64,000 bases of DNA from Bovifimicola ammoniilytica (lineage in GTDB: Bacteria; Bacillota; Clostridia; Lachnospirales; Lachnospiraceae): positions 62,001 to 126,000 of the forward strand of contig NZ_JAOQJN010000003.1 of the NCBI RefSeq assembly GCF_025567085.1, read 5' to 3'. The notes beneath the pieces were generated by a model. The model was given only the letters and a program-made list of their open reading frames with translations. It did not search any database and was not told the DNA's origin. Position 1 is the first letter of the stretch. Every line of letters starts with the position of its first letter. Of the stretch, positions 1-8,265 are shown one piece after another. The position numbers were made by a program, and so were the translations under genes.

Positions 1-517
1 CTGCCTTTGTCTTTTCGTTAATAAGACTTTCGAATTCTGTAAGATTTAACTGGAAATGTTCTGTATCCGGTGAAACCACAACAAGTTTACCATCATAATT
101 AGTTACATAAGATTTGTATTCGCCGAAAAATGGAGCAAATACTATTACTTCATCATCTTTATTCAAAAGTGTTTTACAGATTACATTTAATCCGCCTGCT
201 GCACCAACTGTCATTAATATATTGGTCTCATTGAATTTTGTTCCAAATCTCTTATTAATGCTTCCTGCAATTGCTTCTCTTACATCTTCGTAACCTGAAT
301 TGCTCATATATCCATGCACCATTGTCGATTCTTCTTCGTCAAGTATATCCTTTATCGCCTGATTTACTTCTGAAGGTGCAGGAACATTTGGATTACCAAG
401 GCTGAAATCATATACATTTTCAGCACCATATTTATCTGCTAACTTCTTTCCCTCTTCAAACATTGCTCTGATTACCGAACTACCCTGCACATATTCTTTC
501 ATTCTTTCTGATATCAT
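1..517 (-). CDS. Class I/II PLP-dependent aminotransferase, 3' part beyond window edge
   Basis: This is the N-terminal 172 residues of a fold-type I pyridoxal-phosphate aminotransferase; the rest lies left of the window. The protein begins MISERMKEYVQGSSVIRAMF and contains DFSLGNPNVPAP and the glycine-rich ILMTVGAAGGLNVI cofactor-phosphate region, as in aspartate/alanine aminotransferase-like enzymes that move an amino group between an amino acid and a 2-oxoacid in the cytoplasm. The ATG at 515-517 has a GGAG ribosome binding site a few bases upstream. The catalytic lysine is not in the window, so substrate cannot be judged. It is followed by about 250 bp without a gene. Confidence 0.85.
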   Translation of the reverse strand, partial: MISERMKEYVQGSSVIRAMFEEGKKLADKYGAENVYDFSLGNPNVPAPSEVNQAIKDILDEEESTMVHGYMSNSGYEDVREAIAGSINKRFGTKFNETNILMTVGAAGGLNVICKTLLNKDDEVIVFAPFFGEYKSYVTNYDGKLVVVSPDTEHFQLNLTEFESLINEKTKA

Positions 518-721
518 AATAATCTCCATTCCGCAGGCGTATCACATCTCTGAAAATGCTGATAAAATTCCTAAGGTTTAAGATTTATCCTACGATAACA
601 AGAAAACGCCGTAAGAAATATTTCCCATGAAGGAACTAACTGTGATGTCTGCTGCACACTATCTTCTATATTTAAATTTTTCTGTATTCTGTTATACCAT
701 TCTGTAATTACTCTGTAAAGT

Positions 722-794
722 CAATTAATCTTTTCCAAATATAATCGAATTAATTTTTCTGCACATAATCGAATTAATTTTTTCCGCACATAAT
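722..794 (-). repeat. Three tandem copies of a 24-25 bp unit at a gene 3' end
   Basis: Three adjacent units (722-745, 746-769, 770-794) are near copies of each other on the minus strand; the middle and right units differ at two positions and the left one is more diverged. The right unit contains the last codons and stop of the DUF3783 gene, so the tail of the coding sequence appears to have been duplicated outward. The rest of 518-721 holds no gene or clear hairpin. Confidence 0.75.
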
Positions 795-1181
795 TGAAAT
801 TCTTTCTCTTACCAATTCCTCTGCCAATTCATACATTGTCCAGTTGACATTATGAATGGTAACTACAGCCTTTAAGCCAATCGGTGAAATTCCTATTTTC
901 TTATATTCTGCAAGAAATTCATCTAATTTATTATCTTTTAGTCCTGAAAATACAATTAATTCAGGAAGTGAGTAACCCATCGGAACATTCTGATTTGCAG
1001 TATTCAACATCTGGTTGTCTGGTGATGCATTTATTTTACTATTTCCTGTAAGTGTACCAACTGTAATCTTTGCATCAGAATCTTTTAATTTTCTTGTCTT
1101 AAGACCTAATTTTCTACACAGATTAACTACCTGTTTTTCTTTTGACGTCTCATTTATTTTATACATTATCAAATCAGTCAT
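774..1181 (-). CDS. DUF3783 domain-containing protein
   Basis: This is a 135-residue cytoplasmic protein with no signal peptide or membrane segment. The C-terminal half (about residues 72-125, with LPELIVFSGL, LKAVVTIHN and NWTMYELAEEL) matches the DUF3783 family as I know it; no biochemical role is established. The N-terminal half (residues 1-60) is basic and unassigned. Its ATG overlaps the last 8 bases of the upstream HD-domain gene, so the two are probably translated from one message and coupled. The 3' end is part of a tandem repeat. Confidence 0.7.
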   Translation of the reverse strand: MTDLIMYKINETSKEKQVVNLCRKLGLKTRKLKDSDAKITVGTLTGNSKINASPDNQMLNTANQNVPMGYSLPELIVFSGLKDNKLDEFLAEYKKIGISPIGLKAVVTIHNVNWTMYELAEELVRERISIMCGKN

Positions 1182-1785
1182 TTATAATATTTCCCTTTCT
1201 GACATTCTCATCAATAAAGTTCTCTTTTGCATAATTCCAGATAACCTCTGAACCCTTAGCCGTATTCTTATTTCTATTAAGTATCTGGCTCAAATGAACT
1301 CCATGCTCAACCCACGATTTACCATCGCTGGCATCATTGAGTACGACTGGCTGAATGTTATCCATAGTCCTTGCAAATTTAGCCTCTTTCGTCTCCTGTG
1401 CCTCAAATTCTTCCCAGAGATTTCTAAATTTCACTGCCTGGTCTTTTGGAAGCATTCCGAATAATCTCTCTGCCGCCTTTACTTCACGCTCTCTCTGGCT
1501 CTTTTTACCATTTTCATCATATGCATATGTATCACCTGCATCTATCTCTACAACATCATGAATTAATATCATCGAAATAGTCCTTAACACATCAATCTCT
1601 TCATTGGCATACTCGCTTAAGATTAACGCCATTATAGCCATATGCCATGCATGCTCAGCATCATTTTCTTTTCTCTCACCATTAGCTAAATATGTCTGCC
1701 TGCCTATTAATTTTTCTTTATCTAATTCCCTTGCAAATGCAAACTGCTTGTCTAGTCTTTCTTTATCTGATTTATTTGTATCCAA
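1174..1785 (-). CDS. HD-domain phosphohydrolase (YfbR/HDDC2-like)
   Basis: This is a 203-residue HD-superfamily hydrolase. Metal ligands are visible: H in NDAEHAWHMAIM (about residue 45), the HD pair in MILIHDVVEIDAGDTYAYD (about 75), and a distal D in ARTMDNIQP. The pattern fits 5'-deoxynucleotidases of the YfbR/HDDC2 group, which dephosphorylate deoxyribonucleoside monophosphates; the exact substrate is inferred. The reading frame opens with TTG at 1785 and has no ATG before the HD motif, so a TTG start is likely, preceded by a weak AGGT site. It overlaps the downstream DUF3783 gene by 8 bp. Confidence 0.75.
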   Translation of the reverse strand: MDTNKSDKERLDKQFAFARELDKEKLIGRQTYLANGERKENDAEHAWHMAIMALILSEYANEEIDVLRTISMILIHDVVEIDAGDTYAYDENGKKSQREREVKAAERLFGMLPKDQAVKFRNLWEEFEAQETKEAKFARTMDNIQPVVLNDASDGKSWVEHGVHLSQILNRNKNTAKGSEVIWNYAKENFIDENVRKGNIIND

Positions 1786-1818
1786 CTCTATTACCTGTCC
1801 TTTCTGTATTTATATATA

Positions 1819-2232
1819 TTATTTTTCTCTATCTATTTCCGTTAATTCATCAAGTTTTGAAATATCTATCTTATCACAGGTATAGACTCTTTCGCCTATT
1901 CTTATCATTGTATCACTAATAACTGTAACAGATGTAATTGCCTTACCATTATTATCAAATGCATCTATTCTATATATCCAACCTTTTCTGTCATCTGATT
2001 TCTTATCTCTTCTTGCCTTACCATCTAATAATTCTGTCATTTCTTTGACTGTATCACTATCCGTTATTTTCACATTGTCATTTTTATACTGTACCTCAAA
2101 AGACTTAATTTCTTTAATATCTTTCAGAACTGTGATATCTGATTCAGATTTATTATTCTTAATTACTAAGCCAGTAACTCCAACTACTATGAGTGCGAAT
2201 ACTATAATAATTGCTGCCATAATTTTTCTCAT
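1819..2232 (-). CDS. Small membrane-anchored protein of unknown function
   Basis: This is a 137-residue protein starting MRKIMAAIIIVFALIVVGVT, a single N-terminal membrane segment or uncleaved signal anchor with no lipobox, followed by a hydrophilic, lysine- and aspartate-rich extracytoplasmic domain. I do not recognise the family. I chose the ATG at 2232 because AGGAAC lies upstream at good spacing; an in-frame ATG 69 bases earlier lacks a site. It sits 33 bp upstream of the HD gene on the same strand and may share its transcript. Confidence 0.6.
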   Translation of the reverse strand: MRKIMAAIIIVFALIVVGVTGLVIKNNKSESDITVLKDIKEIKSFEVQYKNDNVKITDSDTVKEMTELLDGKARRDKKSDDRKGWIYRIDAFDNNGKAITSVTVISDTMIRIGERVYTCDKIDISKLDELTEIDREK

Positions 2233-2441
2233 ATTATATACGTTCCTTTCCCAATACATTTTTAAATATAAACCTACTAAATTATTAATATATTCTACCA
2301 CAATTCTAATTAAAAAGCACCCTAAACCAAATATATGATACCTCTAAAGTAACAGATTTTATATTTAATCTTTCTGCCTAAAGGTATCATATCAAATTTG
2401 CTTTAACGTATGCATATAAATACATATCTATGCTCAAAATC

Positions 2442-2846
2442 TTAATTATTCACTAAAAATAATGTATATATTTTTTCTTCTGAATCATCATATCCCTTTA
2501 TCGTTACAACCACTCTATCTGCCTTCCATTCAACTTTCCAATTCGACTTATCAATTGTTGTTCCATCATTATTAACTTCTATTTTTTGTCTGCATATTAC
2601 TTTATTATCTTTATTTTTCAATACCAGACGGCCTTTACAACTTCCAAACGGCCATTTAATATTATCAATTGCAACTAATTCAATTGTATATCCATCATTA
2701 CTTTGCTTATCTACAACCTTTTCATTTAATCTCTTATATAGAATTTTTCCACCAATAAATAAAACAATGATTAATAATAAAATAATTAATAATTGTATCA
2801 GGCAGCCACTATTTTTCTTTTTTATAACTTCTGAATCTTCATCCAT
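2442..2846 (-). CDS. Single-pass membrane protein of unknown function
   Basis: This is a 134-residue protein. Residues 14-36 form one strong membrane segment (IQLLIILLLIIVLFIGGKIL) after a charged N-terminus, with a mostly beta-like, charged C-terminal domain outside. There is no lipobox and no recognised domain. AAGG lies upstream of the ATG at moderate spacing. It resembles in layout, but not obviously in sequence, the membrane-anchored protein at 1819-2232. Expression is probably monocistronic, since gaps of over 150 bp lie on both sides. Confidence 0.55.
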   Translation of the reverse strand: MDEDSEVIKKKNSGCLIQLLIILLLIIVLFIGGKILYKRLNEKVVDKQSNDGYTIELVAIDNIKWPFGSCKGRLVLKNKDNKVICRQKIEVNNDGTTIDKSNWKVEWKADRVVVTIKGYDDSEEKIYTLFLVNN

Positions 2847-2924
2847 ATTTTATATAATTACCTTTCGTCAATGTTAATATCCTACATTTGCATTTAATAT
2901 CACGCACTCAAACTTCATAAGCTA

Positions 2925-2958
2925 AGAGGTTCTTCAACCATAAGCTAAAAGGACCTCT
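2925..2958 (-). terminator. Hairpin downstream of the SDR gene
   Basis: AGAGGTTCTT and AAGGACCTCT form a 10-bp stem with one G-U type mismatch and a 14-nt loop, 67 bp past the SDR stop. A motif CATAAGCTAA is also repeated directly on both sides of the left arm. There is no long U-run, so termination is only probable. Confidence 0.35.
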
Positions 2959-3025
2959 ATTTATATATCTGATATTAACATAGACAAATATATATTACAA
3001 TGAATTTAAAAATAATTATAACCAT

Positions 3026-3808
3026 TTACTTACACTCCTGAATTACATTTCCACCATCTACAATCAATTCCTGTCCTGTAACATATGAAGCTTCTTTTGA
3101 TGCAAAGAACACTACTGCACTTGCCACTTCTTCGGCTCTCGCAGGTCTGCCTATCGGTGTATGTTCTCCATATTTAAGTGATGCTTCATCTAGAATTCCT
3201 GTGTTAATCCAGCCTGGCAAAACTGCATTACTTGTAATATTATTTATGCCCTCTTCTAGGGCTATCGTCTTGCTCATTCCAAGTATTGCTGACTTCGCGG
3301 TTGCATAAGCAGCCAGTCCGCGCTGTGTAACGATAGGACCTATAACCGAGGAAATGTGGACTATTCTTCCATATTTATTCTTCTTCATAATCTTTAGAAC
3401 ATTTTTACTCACGTTATAGTTAGTTTTCATATTAATGTCTAGGACTCTGTACCATTCATCATCTTCAAGTTCTGCAAAGTTAGGCTGGCTCTTCTTATCA
3501 TATACGGTGTGGTTAGAGGTCGAATTAATTCCTGCATTATTTACTAATACATCGATTTTTCCACTTTCTTTTTCAATTTCTGCAATCGTCTTAGTGACCT
3601 GACTTGCATCGCGTAAATCACATATCACACCTTTCGCATCAATTCCAAGTTCTTTTAATTCATTTGCACGTTCAAATATTCTGTCGCTTGTTGCAATCAT
3701 ATATATTTTTCCGCCAAGAAGTCCCAAATCTTTGGCTGTTGCAAAACCGATTCCTGTAGGACTTCCCGCACCTGTAATCAGGCACACCTGATTTTCAAAA
3801 CTAAACAT
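3026..3808 (-). CDS. SDR-family oxidoreductase
   Basis: This is a classical short-chain dehydrogenase/reductase of 260 residues. Visible are the cofactor motif ITGAGSPTGIGFA, NNAG, the catalytic serine in HISSVIGP, and the YATAK active-site Tyr and Lys, followed by LPGWINTGI. The C-terminus has the usual SYVTGQELIVDGG. Such enzymes use NAD(P) to interconvert a carbonyl and an alcohol. GAGGTG fits the second ATG (3808) better than the ATG at 3814, which would be only two bases away. It lies downstream, on the same strand, of a class-III aminotransferase-fold gene and an APH-type kinase gene. It may act on the product of those two, but a 180-bp gap with tandem repeats separates it from them. 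Confidence 0.9.
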   Translation of the reverse strand: MFSFENQVCLITGAGSPTGIGFATAKDLGLLGGKIYMIATSDRIFERANELKELGIDAKGVICDLRDASQVTKTIAEIEKESGKIDVLVNNAGINSTSNHTVYDKKSQPNFAELEDDEWYRVLDINMKTNYNVSKNVLKIMKKNKYGRIVHISSVIGPIVTQRGLAAYATAKSAILGMSKTIALEEGINNITSNAVLPGWINTGILDEASLKYGEHTPIGRPARAEEVASAVVFFASKEASYVTGQELIVDGGNVIQECK

Positions 3809-3883
3809 AAGCATTTCACCTCATATATCTATCTGTTTAACTATTTTTAGAATCCAAAGCTATAATCTAACGAAAATTAACGA

Positions 3884-3967
3884 AAACCAACGTTTTTATA
3901 CTGTTTTTCACTCCATAAACCAACGTTTTTATACTATTTTTCACTCCATAAACCAACGTTTTCATCC
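3884..3967. repeat. Tandem 33-bp direct repeat, about 2.5 copies
   Basis: Units begin at 3884, 3917 and 3950. The first two are full length and differ at one base; the third is cut after about 18 bases. Each contains the palindrome AACGTT. The array lies between the stop of the aminotransferase gene and the start of the SDR gene, in what would be the mRNA between them. Spacers between copies are absent, so it is not a CRISPR. Confidence 0.8.
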
Positions 3968-3989
3968 TTTAGATTACTTCTGCCTCTGC

Positions 3990-5255
3990 TCAGGCTTTTG
4001 CTCTTTCGGCAGCTAACATAATACCTTTTTCCATCTTGGTAAATAATTCATCAATGTATGAATCATCTGCTAATAAACCTAACTTAAACTGTAATACATA
4101 TGGACGGAGTCTTGAATTATGCGCCCATACACCACAATCAAATAATGCTTTGGTTACTGTCTTACTTGCATCCTCCACATCGAATTCCATTCCCATAATT
4201 ACGCCTCTCTGGCTGTAGCCTTTAAGGAAACCATCAGTCTTTTTAATCATATCATTTGCAAATTCTGTCATTAATCCTGTATTCTTATGTACCAAATCGA
4301 TTGTTGACTGTCTTGTAATTATCTCAAGCATTTTAAGTGCAACCATACAGCCGACTTCTGAACCACCTGTTGTCGAGCCATGCATTCTTCCTGCTTCGAA
4401 TAACCAGGCTGCTGCCTTACGGTTAAGTACGGTACAAGCAATCGGATACATTCCTCCTGAGAAGCCTTTGGCTGTTACAAGCATATCAGGTATGAAGCCC
4501 TCATAGTCGATACTCCACATCTTACCAGTACGCATAAGTCCTGTCTGAACCTCATCAGCAATATACAATGTTCCGTACTTCTCACATAATTCCTTAACCG
4601 CTTTAAGATAGCCTGGTGCCGGAATCTTGAAACCATATGTTGCAAGAATTGATTCAATTATTACTGCTGCCACATCGCCTTTCTTTAATTCATTTTCCAT
4701 AGCTTCTAAGTCATCTAATGGAACCTGTACGAAACAACCCGGTTCACCCTGTGCCAAAAACGGATCTTTGAAAATAGGATCGCCTGTAGATACTGCGAAA
4801 CCTGTATGTCCATGATAACAACCTTTAATAGATACTATTTTCTTTCTCTTTGTAGCAAATCTGGCGCTCTTAATAGCTACATCAACTGCCTCGCCGCCAC
4901 CTGATGAGAATACGCAATACTGCAAGCCCTCTGGTGTGACTTCGTTCATTTTCTTGCCAAGTAATGCCCTGCCAATTGCTGCAAAATGATGATTACCTAT
5001 GTCAAAATATTTGCACGCATTTACCATAGCTTCGATGATTTCAGGGTTTCTGTGTCCTAGGTTATATGTACCGCCATTCAGATGAATGTCTAAATATTTT
5101 TTTCCATCCATATCCCAGAAAGTATAACCCTCTCTTTTGCCGATAACTATGTTTATTCCTCTGTCAATCCATTCCTGTGTCTTGCCGGGATTAACATATT
5201 TCATACTGTAATCAATTATTTCCTCTTTTGTAATATCCTGTAATGTCTCTAACAT
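3990..5255 (-). CDS. Class-III aminotransferase-fold PLP enzyme, possibly a phospho-lyase
   Basis: This is a 421-residue fold-type I PLP enzyme of class III. Motifs in order are FSSGGGEAVDVAIK (cofactor phosphate binding), CYHGHTGF, the PLP-aspartate in LYIADEVQTGLMRTG, and the Schiff-base lysine in VTAKGFSGGMYPI. Class III includes omega-aminotransferases and also the ethanolamine-phosphate and phosphohydroxylysine phospho-lyases, which act after an APH-fold kinase. An APH-fold kinase gene lies 31 bp upstream, so a kinase plus phospho-lyase pair is a reasonable inference, although plain transamination cannot be excluded. AAGGAGG precedes the ATG. Confidence 0.85.
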   Translation of the reverse strand: MLETLQDITKEEIIDYSMKYVNPGKTQEWIDRGINIVIGKREGYTFWDMDGKKYLDIHLNGGTYNLGHRNPEIIEAMVNACKYFDIGNHHFAAIGRALLGKKMNEVTPEGLQYCVFSSGGGEAVDVAIKSARFATKRKKIVSIKGCYHGHTGFAVSTGDPIFKDPFLAQGEPGCFVQVPLDDLEAMENELKKGDVAAVIIESILATYGFKIPAPGYLKAVKELCEKYGTLYIADEVQTGLMRTGKMWSIDYEGFIPDMLVTAKGFSGGMYPIACTVLNRKAAAWLFEAGRMHGSTTGGSEVGCMVALKMLEIITRQSTIDLVHKNTGLMTEFANDMIKKTDGFLKGYSQRGVIMGMEFDVEDASKTVTKALFDCGVWAHNSRLRPYVLQFKLGLLADDSYIDELFTKMEKGIMLAAERAKA

Positions 5256-5286
5256 AGCGTATCCTCCTTAACTTTACTGTGATTTG

Positions 5287-6360
5287 TTAATTATTCTCTA
5301 AATACATAATAACCATTTCTTTAGTTACCTCGTAGTATTCTCTGCCCTCTCTTTCAATGATTCCATTATCACTATGAGAAGTCAGCCATCCAAGTCTTAC
5401 TAATCTTCTTAATAGAATAAATGTTTCTATTTCTGCTTTATCTTCAGGGCTGAGACTACGAATTGTTTCATAACCTTTTAAATATGCTGCTGTCATTTCT
5501 TTGAGATTCTTTGACTGCTGGCTTATCGCGCCTGCTAAATCATACAGATACCAGCTAAAGCCACAATCATCAAAATCTATCAGGCTGATTTTATCATCAT
5601 CTGCTAACAGATTTTCCGAATGTAAGTCAGCATGGATAAGTCCATATCTGTCGATGCCTCTTCCATATTTCTTAAGCCTTGCTTCTATCTTATCCGCTGC
5701 CTTTTTAAATATTATCCTGTCATCGGATGTCATATCAGGAAATTTAAGATAACAGCCCCATCTTGCATTTTCACTAAGAGTATCTTCAATATCCCACGCA
5801 AATCTCTTAAATGTCTCTTTATTATGAGGATTATTTTCTTCCATCTTATGAAGTTTCGCTGCGATTTTACCGACGTTTTCTAACTGGCTGTAAAGATTTT
5901 CGTTTTTTAATTCTTTAATGGAAATGCCTTTTACAAATGACTGAACACTATATGTATAAGTAATTCCTGCCTTTGACTTAAACTGCTGTATTACTTTATC
6001 GTTTATACCTTTGTAAATTGTGGCAGTATTAATATCTGTCTGTTTCTTAATCTCTGTAATCCATATGAGTTCATTTTCTAACTCTTCCATTGTGTGGTAG
6101 CCTGACCTGTTAATTCTAAGCACCAGCTTCAGTTCATTTTCAGTTACCTGGCAGATAATATTTTCGGAGAACTTAAGTAATGAAATCTCTGGATTATCCA
6201 TCAGGTCGTAGTCCCTGATAAATGCTTTGACGATATCATCTTTAAGTTCTTCATAATGCTCTTTAAACTCTGACGTACTACCTAATTGCTGTTTTGATTC
6301 TTCTGCATTTTGTAATAATATTTCATTACATTCTCTGTTGATATTTACTTTCTCTTCCAT
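5287..6360 (-). CDS. APH/choline-kinase-family phosphotransferase
   Basis: This 357-residue protein has the aminoglycoside phosphotransferase/choline kinase fold. The catalytic loop reads GLIHADLHSENLLADDD (HxDxxxxN) and the metal-binding motif is SLIDFDDCGFSWYLYDLAGA. Known members phosphorylate hydroxyl groups of small amines and sugars; hydroxylysine kinase and homoserine kinase type II are relatives. It is the first gene of an operon with the class-III aminotransferase-fold enzyme, and is divergent from a LysR regulator. Its substrate is probably an amino-alcohol, but that is inference. AAGGTG precedes the ATG. Confidence 0.8.
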   Translation of the reverse strand: MEEKVNINRECNEILLQNAEESKQQLGSTSEFKEHYEELKDDIVKAFIRDYDLMDNPEISLLKFSENIICQVTENELKLVLRINRSGYHTMEELENELIWITEIKKQTDINTATIYKGINDKVIQQFKSKAGITYTYSVQSFVKGISIKELKNENLYSQLENVGKIAAKLHKMEENNPHNKETFKRFAWDIEDTLSENARWGCYLKFPDMTSDDRIIFKKAADKIEARLKKYGRGIDRYGLIHADLHSENLLADDDKISLIDFDDCGFSWYLYDLAGAISQQSKNLKEMTAAYLKGYETIRSLSPEDKAEIETFILLRRLVRLGWLTSHSDNGIIEREGREYYEVTKEMVIMYLENN

Positions 6361-6450
6361 AATCTTATCACCTTCATTTCATACATATCATAAAGTGCCT
6401 TATCCTGATGTAATTTATTACTTCCTTATGGCACATATAATAATTCATTA

Positions 6451-6529
6451 TATATGCATTTTCAAATATATTTATATGCATATATTCATAACCATTTAGC
6501 TATGAATAATTAAAATATTGTGATATAAT
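6451..6529. promoter_or_regulatory. Divergent control region between kinase operon and LysR gene
   Basis: The 290-bp divergent gap contains two identical TATATGCAT blocks (6451-6459 and 6473-6481), 22 bp apart, each close to palindromic. A same-face spacing of two helical turns suits a LysR-type regulator. A TATAAT -10 box at 6524-6529 points towards the LysR gene; no convincing -35 was found. All of this is inferred from pattern. Confidence 0.4.
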
Positions 6530-6650
6530 GAATGAAAGATAGACACTAAGAACTTGTATACTCTTAACGAACGGTGAACTTATTACATAGCAAAATATAT
6601 AATATAGTTTTTAAACTATAGACACTTTAAGCATTTATCAGGAGGAACTT

Positions 6651-7514
6651 ATGAATCTACTTCATCTTAAATATTTTAAAACGGCAGCAGAATTAGAACA
6701 TATAACTAAAGCGGCAGATAAGCTTTTTATATCACAGCCATCTCTTTCTAAATCTCTTCATCAATTCGAAGAGGAAGTCGGAGTACCTTTATTCGATAGG
6801 GAAGGCAAAGGAATCAGATTAAACCAGAATGGAAAAATTCTATTAGAACATATAACTAAAGCACTTGACGAGATAGACTATGGGCTTGCAGAAATCAAGG
6901 ATAAGAACCACCAATATCGTGAAGTGTCGCTTTCTGTTACTGCCGCCACACAATTTCTGCCTGAAATTATTCTTGGCTTTCAGAGTGCCTACCCAGATAC
7001 GGAAATGTATATTAATCAGGACAAACCTAATACGAAAGAACCGAAAAGTGACCTGTATCTATACTCGTCTAATATGCCTGTTGAGGGCGAAAATATAACA
7101 CCCCTCCTTGTGGAAGAGTGTTATATAGGTATGTCTGTTAATAATCCCCTTACTTCTTATGATGTAATATCCCCTTCAATGCTTAAAGATGAGCATTTCC
7201 TTACTATGCAGAATCATCTGCCATTATATAAATTAACCTACGAATTATGTGAAAATGCCGGCTTTACACCTATCTCACATTTGCAGTTTGATAACAGGGA
7301 AACTATATTTGCACTGATTTCGACGGGTATGGGTGTCGCACTGATTCCATCTAAAACCTGGGCTCCATATATTAATGATGAAAATATATGTCTCAAGCCT
7401 CTTTCTGTTTCGTGCGAACGATACATAATTCTTCAGGCAAATTCTAAGCACTATTTCTCTGAAAGTATGAGGCAGATGAGTAATTATCTAATAAATTTCT
7501 TTAAAAATCTATGA
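6651..7514 (+). CDS. LysR-family transcriptional regulator
   Basis: This is a 287-residue regulator. Residues 1-60 are the winged helix-turn-helix (YFKTAAELEHITKAADKLF, then SQPSLSKSLHQFEEEVGVPL), and the rest is the periplasmic-binding-protein-like effector domain (LysR substrate-binding). AGGAGG precedes the ATG. It is divergent from the kinase / aminotransferase-fold operon, the usual arrangement for a LysR protein controlling its neighbour in response to the pathway substrate. The last 51 bp before position 7496 recur at 8267-8317. Confidence 0.9.
   Translation: MNLLHLKYFKTAAELEHITKAADKLFISQPSLSKSLHQFEEEVGVPLFDREGKGIRLNQNGKILLEHITKALDEIDYGLAEIKDKNHQYREVSLSVTAATQFLPEIILGFQSAYPDTEMYINQDKPNTKEPKSDLYLYSSNMPVEGENITPLLVEECYIGMSVNNPLTSYDVISPSMLKDEHFLTMQNHLPLYKLTYELCENAGFTPISHLQFDNRETIFALISTGMGVALIPSKTWAPYINDENICLKPLSVSCERYIILQANSKHYFSESMRQMSNYLINFFKNL
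7445..7495. repeat. 51-bp perfect direct repeat, copy 1 (inside LysR 3' end)
   Basis: This stretch, coding near the C-terminus of the LysR protein, is identical over 51 bp to 8267-8317. Together the copies flank the vapBC module and 771 bp in total. The copy inside the LysR gene is presumably the original. Confidence 0.9.
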
Positions 7515-7529
7515 AAATCTAATTAAATG

Positions 7530-7928
7530 CTATACCCAATTTTCATATTGCAAACCCTCTACCCGTTTAAATTCTCCTACATTATTAGTTACAATGGTAT
7601 AACCAAGTGACTTTGCATGTCCTGCAATCATCATATCTAATGGACCTATTGGCGTACCCTTTTTCTCTAAATCCGCTCTGATTCTTCCGTATTCTTCTGC
7701 CACTTTCATATCGAAATCAAGTATTTCTATATTAGACAGAAGAATGGTAAGTGCCAGTCTGTTTCTCTCAACTGCCTTACTTTTTTCAACACCATGAACT
7801 AATTCCGCGTATGTAACCGCCGATATACATATCTCGTCCGGATTGTGTTCCTGTAATTTTTCAAAAACCTGAGGTGGTTTATGCTTAATTAAATAAATAC
7901 AAATATTTGTATCTAACATATATCTCAT
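7530..7928 (-). CDS. vapC: VapC-type PIN-domain ribonuclease toxin
   Basis: This is a 132-residue PIN-domain protein. Acidic active-site residues are visible in YMLDTNICIYLI, in AVTYAELVHG, and in the GPLDMMIAGHA and VTNNVGEF stretches. VapC toxins cleave RNA (often initiator tRNA or rRNA) when not bound by VapB. Its ATG overlaps the VapB stop by 4 bp (ATGA), the usual coupled toxin-antitoxin layout. The pair sits between two copies of a 51-bp repeat. Confidence 0.9.
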   Translation of the reverse strand: MRYMLDTNICIYLIKHKPPQVFEKLQEHNPDEICISAVTYAELVHGVEKSKAVERNRLALTILLSNIEILDFDMKVAEEYGRIRADLEKKGTPIGPLDMMIAGHAKSLGYTIVTNNVGEFKRVEGLQYENWV

Positions 7929-8155
7929 ATTTCTTCTCTCTCCTGTATTAATTGATTTTCTCTCCCATTCTCCATAAAATCTTCCGTAAACATATCTATT
8001 GCCTGAATAAAATTATCCCATTTATTATCCATCGGTATAAGCATTACAATATCTCCTACCCTGTTTACAGCTACTTCCTCTGTATTAAAACGGCATTCTT
8101 TCGGCAATCTGACTGCCTGACTTCTACCATTTTTAAATATTTTTGCAGTCATCAT
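7925..8155 (-). CDS. vapB: VapB-type antitoxin (AbrB/SpoVT fold)
   Basis: This 76-residue protein starts TAKIFKNGRSQAVRLPKECR after two methionines, the swapped-hairpin DNA-binding domain of VapB/AbrB antitoxins. The C-terminal half is the toxin-binding tail. AGGAGGT precedes the first ATG by 8 bp. VapB normally binds and neutralises VapC and represses its own promoter; candidate operator repeats lie just upstream. Confidence 0.88.
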   Translation of the reverse strand: MMTAKIFKNGRSQAVRLPKECRFNTEEVAVNRVGDIVMLIPMDNKWDNFIQAIDMFTEDFMENGRENQLIQEREEI

Positions 8156-8176
8156 AATATAACACCTCCTTTTAGG

Positions 8177-8204
8177 TTAGTATATACCATAATATATACC
8201 AATG
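8177..8204 (-). promoter_or_regulatory. Candidate VapBC operator
   Basis: Two TATATACCA-type blocks lie in direct repeat within 30 bp upstream of vapB, in the position expected for autoregulation by VapB or VapBC. The evidence is pattern only. Confidence 0.35.
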
Positions 8205-8265
8205 TCAAAGAAAATATACTCCATTCAGAATATTTCAACGAAAATATTTTATACATAAATTCTGA

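Noticed and set aside
3884..3967. Possible small CRISPR array
   Set aside because: The 33-bp units are joined without unique spacers and no cas gene is near; it is a plain tandem repeat.
5287..6360. Aminoglycoside resistance kinase
   Set aside because: The fold is APH-like, but operon context with a class-III PLP enzyme and a LysR regulator fits metabolism better, and no resistance-gene signature was recognised.
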